Positions 6,964 to 16,530 of a stretch of 64,000 bases of DNA are shown one piece after another. Under the pieces are notes generated by a model, which saw nothing but the letters and a program-made list of their open reading frames with translations, was not told where the DNA came from and ran no database searches. Source of the DNA: Ruminococcaceae bacterium UBA1767 (GTDB lineage Bacteria; Bacillota; Clostridia; Oscillospirales; Acutalibacteraceae); contig DCGX01000074.1 in NCBI GenBank assembly GCA_002315505.1, positions 1-64,000 of the forward strand. Direction: 5' to 3'. The translations under genes were made by a program, and so were the position numbers. Each line of letters starts with the position of its first letter. The stretch's first letter is position 1.

Positions 6964-9900
6964 ATGAATTCTTTTGAAAATGAAAAAGCCTTGCTTACAG
7001 ACAGTCAGCTTGGAATATATCTTGAATGCATAAATGATTCGAACTGTGCAACATATTTGATTCCGCTTTCATTCAGCTTTTCAAAGGAAAAGATTGAATC
7101 GAAAAGACTTGCAGAGTCATTTAATATGGTTGCAGAGAATTTCAGTGCTTTTTCGGTTGTGATTAATGTTGAAAATTCACAGCCGTTTATGACAAATTAT
7201 AAAAACGAACTACCGAAAATTGAAATCGTAAAAACAACTGATGAAGAAGTTGCTGAGCTTAAAAACGAGCTTTTTAAGCCGTTCGCTTTTGACGGCAGTT
7301 TGCTTTGGCGCGGAAAAATATTTGAAACCGAAACACAGGTGATTTTGTCACTTGTGCTTCACCATACAATTTTTGACGGCACATCAATTCACGTTCTGAA
7401 CAAAGCAATTTCGTTTGCATATGACGGAAAAATTTTGCTTGAAGACAGCACGGTTTTTGATGCCAAGGAAAAAGAATTAAGCGAACAAAAGGAAGAAATA
7501 TTTGTTGAGGCAACGAAATATTTTGACAAATATCTTGACGGACTTGAGTCCGATTCAAATATAAATCCCGACACTGCAACCGATGATAAAATTGACACAC
7601 TTGCAACTTCGGAGTATGTTGCCGACGTTAAAATGACGGATGTTGTTGATTTTGCAAAGGATAACGGTGTAACGGAAAATATTATTTTCTTAAGCTCATT
7701 TGCATACACACTTTCAAAATTTAACAATCAGAAGGATGTTGTTTTTTCATCTGCTGAGAGCGGAAGATTCGGCGGCGGTTATGAAAATTCAATAGGAATG
7801 TTTGTAAAATCTTTTCCGATTAGAATAAAAATAGACGAGCTTGCAAAATCATCCGATTATGTAAAAGAGGTAAAGAAAAATTTCTTTGATACTCTTTCGC
7901 ATAATCACGTTAATTTTTCCGACCTGTTAAAGGAATATCCGGGATGCGCTGACGTTCGATATATTTATCAAGGCAAAATGTTTGACGGAATAGCAGTAAA
8001 TGATGAAATTCCGTCTGTTAATGTGCTTGATACCTATGAGCCTGTTTCAAATTTAGATTTTCTTGTTTTTAGGGACAATGGAAAATATAAGCTCTGGATT
8101 GGCTACAAGTCAAATAAATATTCAAGGGAACTGATTGACTGCTTTGCTGATTTGTTCTTGAATATTTTACAGGAAATGCTTAAAGAAAAAACTCTTAAAG
8201 ATATTAATTTATTCACGGAAAAAAGCAAAGAAAAATTTGATGTTTTTAATGATACAAACGTCGGCATTGACGAGTCAAAAACAATCATAGATTATTTTAA
8301 AGAAGCTGTAAAAAATAACGGCAATAACGTAGCCGTTTCATATAAAGAAAAAATTATTACATACTCTCAGCTTGATATTCTTACAAAGAAGCTCGCTTTA
8401 TTTATCAGTAAAAAAGGCTTGGGCAGAGATGATTTTGTGTCCGTACTGATTCCGAGAAATGAGTATATGGCAATTACTTCAATCGGTATCGTCAGAGCAG
8501 GTGCGGCATATCAGCCACTTGACCCGACCTATCCCGAAGAACGGCTTAACTTTATGGTCAAGGACAGCAAAGCAAGGCTTCTTATTGCCGACAGAAGTCT
8601 TATTCATCTATTGAATGATTACAACGGGGATGTTCTGTTTACTGATGAAATTGACGCTTTGACATACGAGGATGATTTTAATTTTGATGCAAGGCTAAGT
8701 GACGCATTGATTTTGATTTATACCTCGGGAACTACAGGAACTCCGAAAGGATGTATTCTTGAAAATAAAAATATAGTTTCGTTTTATTATCAGCAGAGAA
8801 AGATGATTAATTTATCCGCAAGCTCTCACGTCGCATCAACTGCGAGCTTTGGCTTTGATGCTGCCTTAATGGATATTTTTACCACGTTGGTTTCAGGAGC
8901 GACACTTTATATTATTCCGGAGGAAATCAAGCTCGACCTTGATAAGGTTGAAGCATTTTATGAAAAAAATAAAATAACTAACGGATTTATGACAACACAG
9001 CTCGGAAGAATGTTCCTTGAACGCACAAAGTGTAAAAGCCTTAAGCATTTTATTCTGGGCGGAGAAAAGCTCGTTCCGTTCACACCGCCCGAGTGGGTGA
9101 ACTGTGTAAACTGTTATGGACCGAGCGAAACTACGGCATATGTATGCGGATATAAAATTAAAGACAGCAGTCCGATTCAGCCGATAGGAAAAGCAAATAT
9201 AAATACAAAATTTTACGTAATTGACAGTGAAAGCAGATTGCTTCCGCTTGGTGCGTGCGGTGAGCTTTGCATTGCCGGATTGCAGGTCGGACGTGGATAT
9301 TTTGAAAGACCTGAAAAAACCGCAGAAGTATTTGTTTCAAATTCATTTTGCGATGAAAACGGCTATGAAAAAATATATAAGACTGGCGATATTGTCAGAA
9401 TACTTCCCGATGGAAATGTTGACTTTATCGGCAGGCGTGACGGACAGGTAAAAATTCGTGGCTTCCGTATCGAACTTACCGAGGTTGAACAGGTTATTCG
9501 TGAGTATGACAAAATTAAAAATGCAACAGTTCAGGCATACGATGACCCTGTTTCGGGAAAGTACATTGCGGCATTTATTGTGTCGGATGAAAAGATAAAT
9601 ACAGAAGAGCTGAATTCATTTATTGCGCAAAGAAAACCGCCGTACATGGTTCCTGCGGTTACTATGCAGATTGATAAAATTCCCGTTAACGCAAACAGTA
9701 AGGTTGACAGAAGAAAGCTCCCTAAGCCCGAAAGAAAAGTCGGAGAAATTATCAGACCGAAAAATGAAATTCAGCAGAAAATTGTTGAAATTGTTTCGCA
9801 GATAATCGGTACAGATGAATTCAGCATTGATAATGATTTTTATATGCTCGGTCTTTCCTCAATCGGAAGCATAAGACTTTGTTCATTGCTTGCAGATGAA

Positions 9901-12900
9901 TTCAATGTTTCTGTACAGATGAAGGATTTGAGGAAAAACAGCAGTGTTATCAAACTCGAAAAATTTATCTCTTCAGATTCAAAAGCTGAGATGAAGGATT
10001 ATGAAAAGCTGCTGGATTATCCGCTTACAAAAACGCAGGAAGGAATTTTTGTAGAATGCGTCTCGAATCCCGACAGCACCTTTTACAACATTCCTTTGTT
10101 GCTGAAAATTTCATCGAAAATTGATGTTGAAAAATTAAAATCAGCAACTGTAAATGCTGTTAATGCACATTCATTTTTGATGACAGAATTATTCGCTGAT
10201 GAGAACGGAAATATTCGTCAGAAGAGGGCAGGTATTTCAGAGTATACTGCTGATGAAATTGATGTTATAAGCGATGTGAAAATAAAAGATTTTTGCAAGT
10301 CAGCAGTTATCCCGTTTAATCTGACAAATTCACGTCTGTTCAGATTTAAAATAATCAAATCCGAATGCAATTATTTCTTTGCTGAATTCCATCACATTAT
10401 TGCTGACGGAACAAGTATTAATATTATTATAAAAGACATTGAAAAAGCATATAACGGCGAGAAAATCGAGAAGGAAAAATTCACGAGCTTTGAGCTGTCA
10501 CTGATTGAACAGGAAAAACGCAGTACAGATTTATTGAAGGAATCTGAAAATTATTACTATGAGCTTTTGAATGGTCTTGATTTAAGATTTCTTCCGGAGA
10601 ACGACAGATTACCTTCTTCACCTGTTGACAGTGGCATATTTGAAGCGGAGCAGAAATATGATGATTTTAATGAAATTCAGAAATTCTGCAGCAAGAATGC
10701 GGTCAGTGTAAACGGCTTCCTGTGCAGTGCATTTGGCTTTGTGCTTGCAAAATATTCGGGAACAGAGTATTCTGTTTTTAACACGGTTTATAACGGACGA
10801 AACGATTCAAGAACAAGCGATACTGTCGGTATGCTTGTCAAGACGTTACCTGTTGTATGCAATATTGAAAAAGAAAATTCAACACAGATTGTAAAGGCAG
10901 TTTCAGAACAGCTTATTGACAGTATGTCAAATGACCTGTATTCGTTCGCTGAAATAAGCAAGAATTTAGGCATAAAAAATGATATTATTTTTGTCTACCA
11001 GGGTGATGATTTTAAATTCAATTCATTCTGCGCAGAGCCTTCTGAAGAAATTAATGTTGAATTATCCGAATCAAAAGCACCGCTTACTCTTCAGGTTGCG
11101 GTTGTAAACAATAAGCTGAAATACATTGTTGAATATGATGCACAAAGATTCACAAAAAATCTCATTTCAACCATCATTTCGGCCTATGATAAGGTTATCA
11201 GTTCATTTATCGACGAGCAAAACCCGAATGAAATTTCTTTGCTGACAGACGAGATAACAGCAAAGCTCGACGAATATAATAATACTGAAATTGAATATGA
11301 TAAATCACAAACTATTGTCAGCAGCTTTATAAATAAAGTTAAAGCATATTCTGACAAGCTTTGCATAGGTTACAATGATAAGAAATACACATTTTCACAG
11401 GTGTATAACTATGCGAGTCGAATAGCCTCATATCTCAATTCAAAAGGAATCGGAAAGGGCGACGTTGTTTCAATTCTCATTAATCGTGATGAGAATATGG
11501 TTATTTCATCATATGGTGTGATTATGAGTGGCTCGGCATATGTCGGTCTTGACCCGACATATCCGAAAGAACGATTGAAGTTTATGATTGAGGACAGCGG
11601 CTCGAAAATCGTAATTGCAGACAGAAAGCTGATTGAGCTTATTGATGGATATGACGGAGAAATTCTGTTCATTGACGAGGTTGAAAAATTGCCTGCACCG
11701 AGCGAGGATTTTGAAGAAAAGTCTGGTAATATTTCACCCGATGATAATGCGTTGATTATTTATTCTTCCGGAACAACAGGTGTTCCGAAGGGTGCAATTT
11801 TGCGTCACAAGAATATCACTTGCTTTATGAGTAATTATTTACGTGATATGAACCTCTCACCCGACAGCAACATTGCCTCCTATGCGAGCTTTGGCTTTGA
11901 TGGTGGAGCAATGGATGTTTTTTCACCTGCATTTTCGGGTGCAGCACTCTATGTTATTCCGAACGAAATAAGACTCGATATTGAAAAAATAGAGCAGTTC
12001 TTTATAGATAACAAAATTACAAACGGATTTATGACAACCCAGGTTGGTGTAATGTTTGTTAAAAACACTAAATGCAAAACACTCACACATATTATGGTAG
12101 GCGGTGAGAAAATCATTCCGGTTATTCCGCCTGAGGGCGTTACTCTGTATAACGGCTATGGTCCGAGCGAAACCTTCTGTTATGTAAACAGGTATTCTGT
12201 ATGTGATGCAGGCAGTCTTCAGCCTATCGGTAGTGTTAATGCAAATATCAAGGAATATATTATTGATAAGTTTGGCAACAGACTTCCTTTTGGTGCCTGC
12301 GGTGAATTGTGCATTGCAGGTGGTCAGACAGGACTCGGCTACCTTAACAGAGCAGAAAAAACAGCTGAAGTTTTCGTGAATAATCCGTTCTGCGATGTTG
12401 AACCCTACGACAGAATGTATAAGACGGGAGATATCGTCAGACAAATGCCCGACGGAAATTATGTTTTTGTCGGCAGAAGGGATGGACAGGTTAAAATCCG
12501 AGGATTCCGTGTCGAACTTACGGAAATTGAAAGACAGATAAGAAAATATAAAGGAATTGAAAATGTCACAGTACAGGCATTCGACAGTAATGCAGGTGGA
12601 AAATATCTTGCGGCATACATTGTTTCAAAGGAAACCATAGATATTACAAAGCTCAATTCGTTTATTGCATCGGAAAAGCCGGATTATATGGTGCCGTCAA
12701 TTACTTTGCAGATTGACGAAATTCCATTGACCTCCAACGGAAAGGTTGACAGGAAAAAACTGCCGATTTCGAATGCAAGTCAGAACAAAACAGGCTTGTT
12801 GCCTGCAAACGAAACGGAAGAGGCAATCTGTGAAGTGTTCAGCGAAGTACTCGGAATTGAGAAGGTTTATGCAGATGATGATTTCTTCCGAATCGGAGGC

Positions 12901-14250
12901 TCATCTATTTCCGCAATTCAGGTTGTTGTAAAATGCAATCAGCTGGGATATGATATAGTATTTAAAAATCTGTTCGCCAATCCCACTCCGCACGGACTTG
13001 CGGAATTTATTCAAAACGGACGCTCCGACGTTACATTTGCTCCGAGTGAAAACGAGGCGAAGGAATACGATTACAGTGCACTTGAATGCAACACTGTTGA
13101 CAACTTGGGTGATATTTCGTATTCTGATATAGGTGATGTCCTTCTGACGGGTGTTACAGGCTTCCTCGGGTGTCATATATTAAAAGAATTGCTTGACAAT
13201 ACTAATTCAAATGTAATCTGCCTTGTACGTGGAAAGTCGGGAATGAGCGCAGAAACAAGATTTGAAATGATGATGACATATTATTTCGAGGATTGGTTTA
13301 ATGACACACTTAAAAAGCGTGTAAATATTGTTGAGGGTGAGCTTGACAGCAAAGAGATGCTTGAAAAGGTAAAGAAATATCGTTTTAATACGATTATTAA
13401 CAGTGCCGCAAACGTTAAGCACTTTGCCGCAGGCGACTCGCTTATCAAGGATAATTATTCAGTTGTACAGAATCTTATCGATCTTGCAAAAGAAACGAAT
13501 GCAAAGCTCATTCAGATTTCATCAACGAGTGTCAGTGGTGAGATAAAGTCGGGTAATGCTTCGGCAGGGCATTTGTTCAAGGAAAATGAGCTGAACATCG
13601 GCCAGATGCTCGAAAACAAATATATTTACTCCAAATATCTTGCAGAGCAAGCGGTAATTGATAGTATTTCAAAGGGGATTATCAATGGCAAGATTATCAG
13701 ACTGGGAAATCTTATGGCGAGATTCGGTGACAGTGAATTTCAGATAAATGCTCACTCAAACGGATTCCTGCGTCAGTTCTCGGGATATTTCAAGCTCGGA
13801 ATGTTCCCCGTGGATTTAATGGATAAGGAAATTGAATTTTCACCGATTGATTCGGTTGCAAGGGCGGTTGTGAAGCTGTCGGGTACGCCTGATAAATTTA
13901 CTGTGTTCCACGCAAAGAATTGTAATGAGATTCATTACGGATATCTCGTGGAAGCGATGATAAAGGAAGGCTTGAACATCAGAATTGTTGACTACGATGT
14001 CTTTAAGGTGAAATATCAAAAGGCATTGACCGAGGAAAAGGATTTGTCCGATTTTACTTCGCTGATTGCATATCTGAAAAATAAAAGTGATGCAGATGAT
14101 AGCGGCGAGATCAGTCATCAGATAGAATCCGATTCAACTTTTACAACAAAAGCACTGTACAGACTCGGATTTGCATGGCCTCTTATCAGCTCAGAATATT
14201 TAAGAAAAATGGTCAGGGCTCTTATTGAATTGGGCTTCTTCACCAAATAA
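6964..14250 (+). CDS. Two-module NRPS with terminal thioester reductase (C-A-PCP-C-A-PCP-R)
   Basis: A 2428-residue megasynthase. C1 has HHTIFDG (~134). A1 (~445-880) has YTSGTTGTPKG and GRRDGQVKIRGFR. PCP1 carries its phosphopantetheine Ser at about 966 in LGLSSIG. C2 has HHIIADG (~1143). A2 (~1470-1890) has YSSGTTGVPKG. PCP2 has IGGSSIS (Ser ~1981). The reductase domain starts at GVTGFLG (~2063) and carries the YSKYLAEQ catalytic motif. A condensation domain at the very start suggests N-acylation of the first residue, and the reductase releases an aldehyde. The predicted product is therefore an N-acyl dipeptide aldehyde, as in gut clostridial clusters such as ruminopeptin. Pocket residues aligned by eye to GrsA read DAMFIGCAYK (A1) and DGMFMGGCYK (A2). 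The start is the ATG six bases after GGAGG; an ATG 12 bp upstream is possible. No phosphopantetheinyl transferase lies nearby. Confidence 0.95.
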   Translation: MNSFENEKALLTDSQLGIYLECINDSNCATYLIPLSFSFSKEKIESKRLAESFNMVAENFSAFSVVINVENSQPFMTNYKNELPKIEIVKTTDEEVAELKNELFKPFAFDGSLLWRGKIFETETQVILSLVLHHTIFDGTSIHVLNKAISFAYDGKILLEDSTVFDAKEKELSEQKEEIFVEATKYFDKYLDGLESDSNINPDTATDDKIDTLATSEYVADVKMTDVVDFAKDNGVTENIIFLSSFAYTLSKFNNQKDVVFSSAESGRFGGGYENSIGMFVKSFPIRIKIDELAKSSDYVKEVKKNFFDTLSHNHVNFSDLLKEYPGCADVRYIYQGKMFDGIAVNDEIPSVNVLDTYEPVSNLDFLVFRDNGKYKLWIGYKSNKYSRELIDCFADLFLNILQEMLKEKTLKDINLFTEKSKEKFDVFNDTNVGIDESKTIIDYFKEAVKNNGNNVAVSYKEKIITYSQLDILTKKLALFISKKGLGRDDFVSVLIPRNEYMAITSIGIVRAGAAYQPLDPTYPEERLNFMVKDSKARLLIADRSLIHLLNDYNGDVLFTDEIDALTYEDDFNFDARLSDALILIYTSGTTGTPKGCILENKNIVSFYYQQRKMINLSASSHVASTASFGFDAALMDIFTTLVSGATLYIIPEEIKLDLDKVEAFYEKNKITNGFMTTQLGRMFLERTKCKSLKHFILGGEKLVPFTPPEWVNCVNCYGPSETTAYVCGYKIKDSSPIQPIGKANINTKFYVIDSESRLLPLGACGELCIAGLQVGRGYFERPEKTAEVFVSNSFCDENGYEKIYKTGDIVRILPDGNVDFIGRRDGQVKIRGFRIELTEVEQVIREYDKIKNATVQAYDDPVSGKYIAAFIVSDEKINTEELNSFIAQRKPPYMVPAVTMQIDKIPVNANSKVDRRKLPKPERKVGEIIRPKNEIQQKIVEIVSQIIGTDEFSIDNDFYMLGLSSIGSIRLCSLLADEFNVSVQMKDLRKNSSVIKLEKFISSDSKAEMKDYEKLLDYPLTKTQEGIFVECVSNPDSTFYNIPLLLKISSKIDVEKLKSATVNAVNAHSFLMTELFADENGNIRQKRAGISEYTADEIDVISDVKIKDFCKSAVIPFNLTNSRLFRFKIIKSECNYFFAEFHHIIADGTSINIIIKDIEKAYNGEKIEKEKFTSFELSLIEQEKRSTDLLKESENYYYELLNGLDLRFLPENDRLPSSPVDSGIFEAEQKYDDFNEIQKFCSKNAVSVNGFLCSAFGFVLAKYSGTEYSVFNTVYNGRNDSRTSDTVGMLVKTLPVVCNIEKENSTQIVKAVSEQLIDSMSNDLYSFAEISKNLGIKNDIIFVYQGDDFKFNSFCAEPSEEINVELSESKAPLTLQVAVVNNKLKYIVEYDAQRFTKNLISTIISAYDKVISSFIDEQNPNEISLLTDEITAKLDEYNNTEIEYDKSQTIVSSFINKVKAYSDKLCIGYNDKKYTFSQVYNYASRIASYLNSKGIGKGDVVSILINRDENMVISSYGVIMSGSAYVGLDPTYPKERLKFMIEDSGSKIVIADRKLIELIDGYDGEILFIDEVEKLPAPSEDFEEKSGNISPDDNALIIYSSGTTGVPKGAILRHKNITCFMSNYLRDMNLSPDSNIASYASFGFDGGAMDVFSPAFSGAALYVIPNEIRLDIEKIEQFFIDNKITNGFMTTQVGVMFVKNTKCKTLTHIMVGGEKIIPVIPPEGVTLYNGYGPSETFCYVNRYSVCDAGSLQPIGSVNANIKEYIIDKFGNRLPFGACGELCIAGGQTGLGYLNRAEKTAEVFVNNPFCDVEPYDRMYKTGDIVRQMPDGNYVFVGRRDGQVKIRGFRVELTEIERQIRKYKGIENVTVQAFDSNAGGKYLAAYIVSKETIDITKLNSFIASEKPDYMVPSITLQIDEIPLTSNGKVDRKKLPISNASQNKTGLLPANETEEAICEVFSEVLGIEKVYADDDFFRIGGSSISAIQVVVKCNQLGYDIVFKNLFANPTPHGLAEFIQNGRSDVTFAPSENEAKEYDYSALECNTVDNLGDISYSDIGDVLLTGVTGFLGCHILKELLDNTNSNVICLVRGKSGMSAETRFEMMMTYYFEDWFNDTLKKRVNIVEGELDSKEMLEKVKKYRFNTIINSAANVKHFAAGDSLIKDNYSVVQNLIDLAKETNAKLIQISSTSVSGEIKSGNASAGHLFKENELNIGQMLENKYIYSKYLAEQAVIDSISKGIINGKIIRLGNLMARFGDSEFQINAHSNGFLRQFSGYFKLGMFPVDLMDKEIEFSPIDSVARAVVKLSGTPDKFTVFHAKNCNEIHYGYLVEAMIKEGLNIRIVDYDVFKVKYQKALTEEKDLSDFTSLIAYLKNKSDADDSGEISHQIESDSTFTTKALYRLGFAWPLISSEYLRKMVRALIELGFFTK

Positions 14251-14267
14251 TGAAGGCAGGTTAAATT

Positions 14268-14564
14268 ATGAATGTTGAAATAAATAAAATCGGAACAGAT
14301 ACGGAAATAATCCTTGAATCAAGACTTGATGCTGTAACTTCATCATCGGTAGATGAGATTATTCAAAAGGAAATTGATGTGTTGGAAGGTTCACTGATTA
14401 TCAACTTGAAAAATGTTGACTATGTTTCGTCTATGGGACTCAGAACCTTTGTTGCTGCATATAAAAAAATGAACGGCAAAAAGATGATATTAAGCAACGC
14501 CAACACTTCAGTTAAGGAAGTTATAAAAATGACGGGACTTTCTTCGTTATTTGTTTTAGAGTAA
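14268..14564 (+). CDS. STAS-domain anti-sigma factor antagonist
   Basis: A 98-residue single STAS domain of the SpoIIAA/RsbV type. The segment VDYVSSMGLR aligns with the phosphorylation loop, placing the candidate phospho-Ser at residue 55. In such systems the unphosphorylated protein binds an anti-sigma kinase and frees a sigma factor. It follows the NRPS stop by 17 bp and shares its terminator, so it is probably co-transcribed. No partner kinase, PP2C phosphatase or sigma factor is adjacent, which makes its role with the NRPS unclear. Confidence 0.85.
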   Translation: MNVEINKIGTDTEIILESRLDAVTSSSVDEIIQKEIDVLEGSLIINLKNVDYVSSMGLRTFVAAYKKMNGKKMILSNANTSVKEVIKMTGLSSLFVLE

Positions 14565-14591
14565 GATATTTCAAAAGTGAATTGAGAATCA

Positions 14592-14621
14592 AAAAAGGAC
14601 TGCAAAATCGCAGTCCTTTTT
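14592..14621. terminator. Bidirectional terminator
   Basis: GGACTGC (14597-14603) pairs with GCAGTCC (14610-14616), with A-tract before and T-tract after. It serves the STAS gene on + and the symporter on -. Confidence 0.88.
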
Positions 14622-14632
14622 GATGTTATTTT

Positions 14633-16135
14633 TTATTTATTATCCTTGAATGAAAGCATAGGCTCAACATTTTTATTTTTGATGTTTCTGTCAACATAGT
14701 TCTTTGTGATTTTTGAAACAAGCGGGAACAGACAAACAACACCGATTAAGTTCGGTATCATCATAAGTCCGTTGAAAGTGTCCGAAATATCCCATGCGAG
14801 CGATGAGGAAAGAACCGCACCGAGGATAACTGTCAAAACATGAATGATTTTGAAAACAATAACACTCTTTGAACCGAAAAGATATTCCCATGCCTTTGAA
14901 CCATAGTGGTCCCATCCAAGAACAGTTGTGAATGCAAAAAGGAGCATTGCAAGAGCGATGAATTTCTCGCCGAGTCCTGCGAAAGAGAAAACTGAGTTGA
15001 ATGCGGTTGCAACAAGTGTTGCATCTGAACAGGCAGCTGTACCGTTTTCAAGATTATATACACCCGAGGTGAGGATAACAAGGGCTGTCATTGTGCAGAC
15101 TACCATTGTGTCGGCAAACACCTCAAAGATTCCCCACATACCCTGCTTAACAGGCTCTGTTACGTTTGAATTTGAGTGAACCATAACAGATGAACCAAGA
15201 CCTGCTTCATTTGAGAAAACTCCACGCTTGAAGCCCTGAGTGATTACGGTGCTGACAACAAAACCAATACCACCGCCGAGTGCGGCAACAGGCTTGAATG
15301 CGTTAACGAAAATTGCCTTGAGTGCAGGGAGAATGCTTTCATAGTTTACGCCGATAACAACCAATGAACCGAGAACGAACATTACAACCATAAACGGAAC
15401 TACCTTTTCTGCAAAGGAAGCAATTCTTTTAAGACCGCCCAAAACAATGAGTGCATTTAAAACCATAAGTGCGATACCGAGAATAAGTGCATAAACGGAA
15501 ACATCACCGAATGCTTTTGCTTCAATAAGGCTCTTTACAGGGAAAGCAGATTCAATGTTGAGCACGATTTTATTAACCTGTCCCATTGAACCGATACCGA
15601 ATGAAGCGAACATCGTGAAGATTGAGAACACAATAGCAAGAACACGACCGATTGTCTTACAGCCTTTTTTGCCGCCGAGTCCGTCCTGAAGATAGTACAT
15701 TGCACCGCCGGACCATTCACCGTTTGCGTTACGTCTGCGGAAAAAAATACCGAGAACATTTTCTGAATAGTTTGTCATCATTCCGAAGAAAGCGGCAACC
15801 CACATCCAGAAAACTGCGCCTGCACCGCCGATACAGATAGCAGCTGCGACACCTGCAATGTTACCTGTTCCGACAGTAGCGGCAAGTGCGGTACACAAAG
15901 CCTGGAATGGTGAAATGGATTTAATATCATTTTTCTCGTGACCGATAACTTCTTTTTTAAACATACTTCCGATTGTGTTTTTCCACCAGTGACCAAGATG
16001 TGAAACCTGGAAGAATTTTGTTGCACAGGTCATAAGAATACCTGCACCGATTAAGATGATGATACCTATCTTAACCCACACGAAGGTGTTGACGACATCG
16101 TTGATTTCTGCAATTTTCTGCAAAAGCTGTTCCAT
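14633..16135 (-). CDS. Sodium:alanine/glycine symporter, AGCS family
   Basis: A 500-residue polytopic membrane protein with about 11 hydrophobic segments. Family motifs such as ATVGTGNIAGVA, NEAGLGSS and the 'GGAGAVFWMWVAAFFGM' stretch identify the alanine-or-glycine:cation symporter family. It imports small neutral amino acids with Na+. The start is the ATG at 16135 behind GAGGT; the longer frame upstream is riboswitch and leader sequence. Its tandem glycine riboswitch strongly suggests glycine is a real substrate or signal. Transcribed alone. Confidence 0.93.
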   Translation of the reverse strand: MEQLLQKIAEINDVVNTFVWVKIGIIILIGAGILMTCATKFFQVSHLGHWWKNTIGSMFKKEVIGHEKNDIKSISPFQALCTALAATVGTGNIAGVAAAICIGGAGAVFWMWVAAFFGMMTNYSENVLGIFFRRRNANGEWSGGAMYYLQDGLGGKKGCKTIGRVLAIVFSIFTMFASFGIGSMGQVNKIVLNIESAFPVKSLIEAKAFGDVSVYALILGIALMVLNALIVLGGLKRIASFAEKVVPFMVVMFVLGSLVVIGVNYESILPALKAIFVNAFKPVAALGGGIGFVVSTVITQGFKRGVFSNEAGLGSSVMVHSNSNVTEPVKQGMWGIFEVFADTMVVCTMTALVILTSGVYNLENGTAACSDATLVATAFNSVFSFAGLGEKFIALAMLLFAFTTVLGWDHYGSKAWEYLFGSKSVIVFKIIHVLTVILGAVLSSSLAWDISDTFNGLMMIPNLIGVVCLFPLVSKITKNYVDRNIKNKNVEPMLSFKDNK

Positions 16136-16228
16136 AAGATTGACCTCACTTTGTAAATAATAAAAGAATAAGTCGGGCAAAATTACGCATTTCACCCGAC
16201 CAAAAGTCAATCGTAATGTAAACACTCA

Positions 16229-16246
16229 AAACCCGCAATAATGCGA
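16229..16246 (-). terminator. Short hairpin downstream of the riboswitch (possible expression platform)
   Basis: On the minus strand CTCGCA-TTAT-TGCGGG is followed by TTTT. It lies between aptamer and start codon, where a ligand-controlled terminator would be. The stem is short, so the assignment is tentative. Confidence 0.4.
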
Positions 16247-16257
16247 GAAAAGAATTT

Positions 16258-16437
16258 ACAAGCTTTGTCCTTTTGCCTGAGAGATTTGCATAAAGCATTG
16301 CCCCTTCGGCATCCAATTTAATGGAATTCTCCAAAGTGCTATCCGCCGACAGTCCCGTTCCTTATCGGAACACCTGAGAGTGTTACTCCTTCGGTTGCAG
16401 AGGCATTTCCAGCCGGTTTCATATAGCATATTCAATT
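16258..16437 (-). ncRNA. Tandem glycine riboswitch
   Basis: On the minus strand the leader contains two aptamer-like halves. The first has ACCGAAGGAGTAACACTCTC then AGG and, after a small hairpin, GGGAC. The second has GGAGAATTCC, then GCCGAAGGGGCAA, and ends TCTCAGGCAAAAGGACA. These are the conserved signatures of the glycine (gcvT) riboswitch, whose two aptamers are joined by a short linker. It precedes the AGCS symporter by about 120 nt. Whether glycine turns the gene on or off cannot be settled by eye. Confidence 0.92.
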
Positions 16438-16444
16438 TTGTAAG

Positions 16445-16473
16445 AGTATATCACCACAAAATATTATTGTCAA
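16445..16473 (-). promoter_or_regulatory. Promoter of the riboswitch-symporter transcript
   Basis: Read on the minus strand: TTGACA (16473-16468), 17-bp spacer, TATACT (16450-16445). The predicted start is at about 16438, immediately before the first aptamer. Confidence 0.85.
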
Positions 16474-16530
16474 CAGAAAAGAAGCAAATGCGACAAATTT
16501 TGTAGCAATTATCAAAAGAGCGTGATATTA

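Noticed and set aside
16146..16334. Open frame of 62 codons on the minus strand upstream of the symporter.
   Set aside because: It lies within the glycine riboswitch and its leader.
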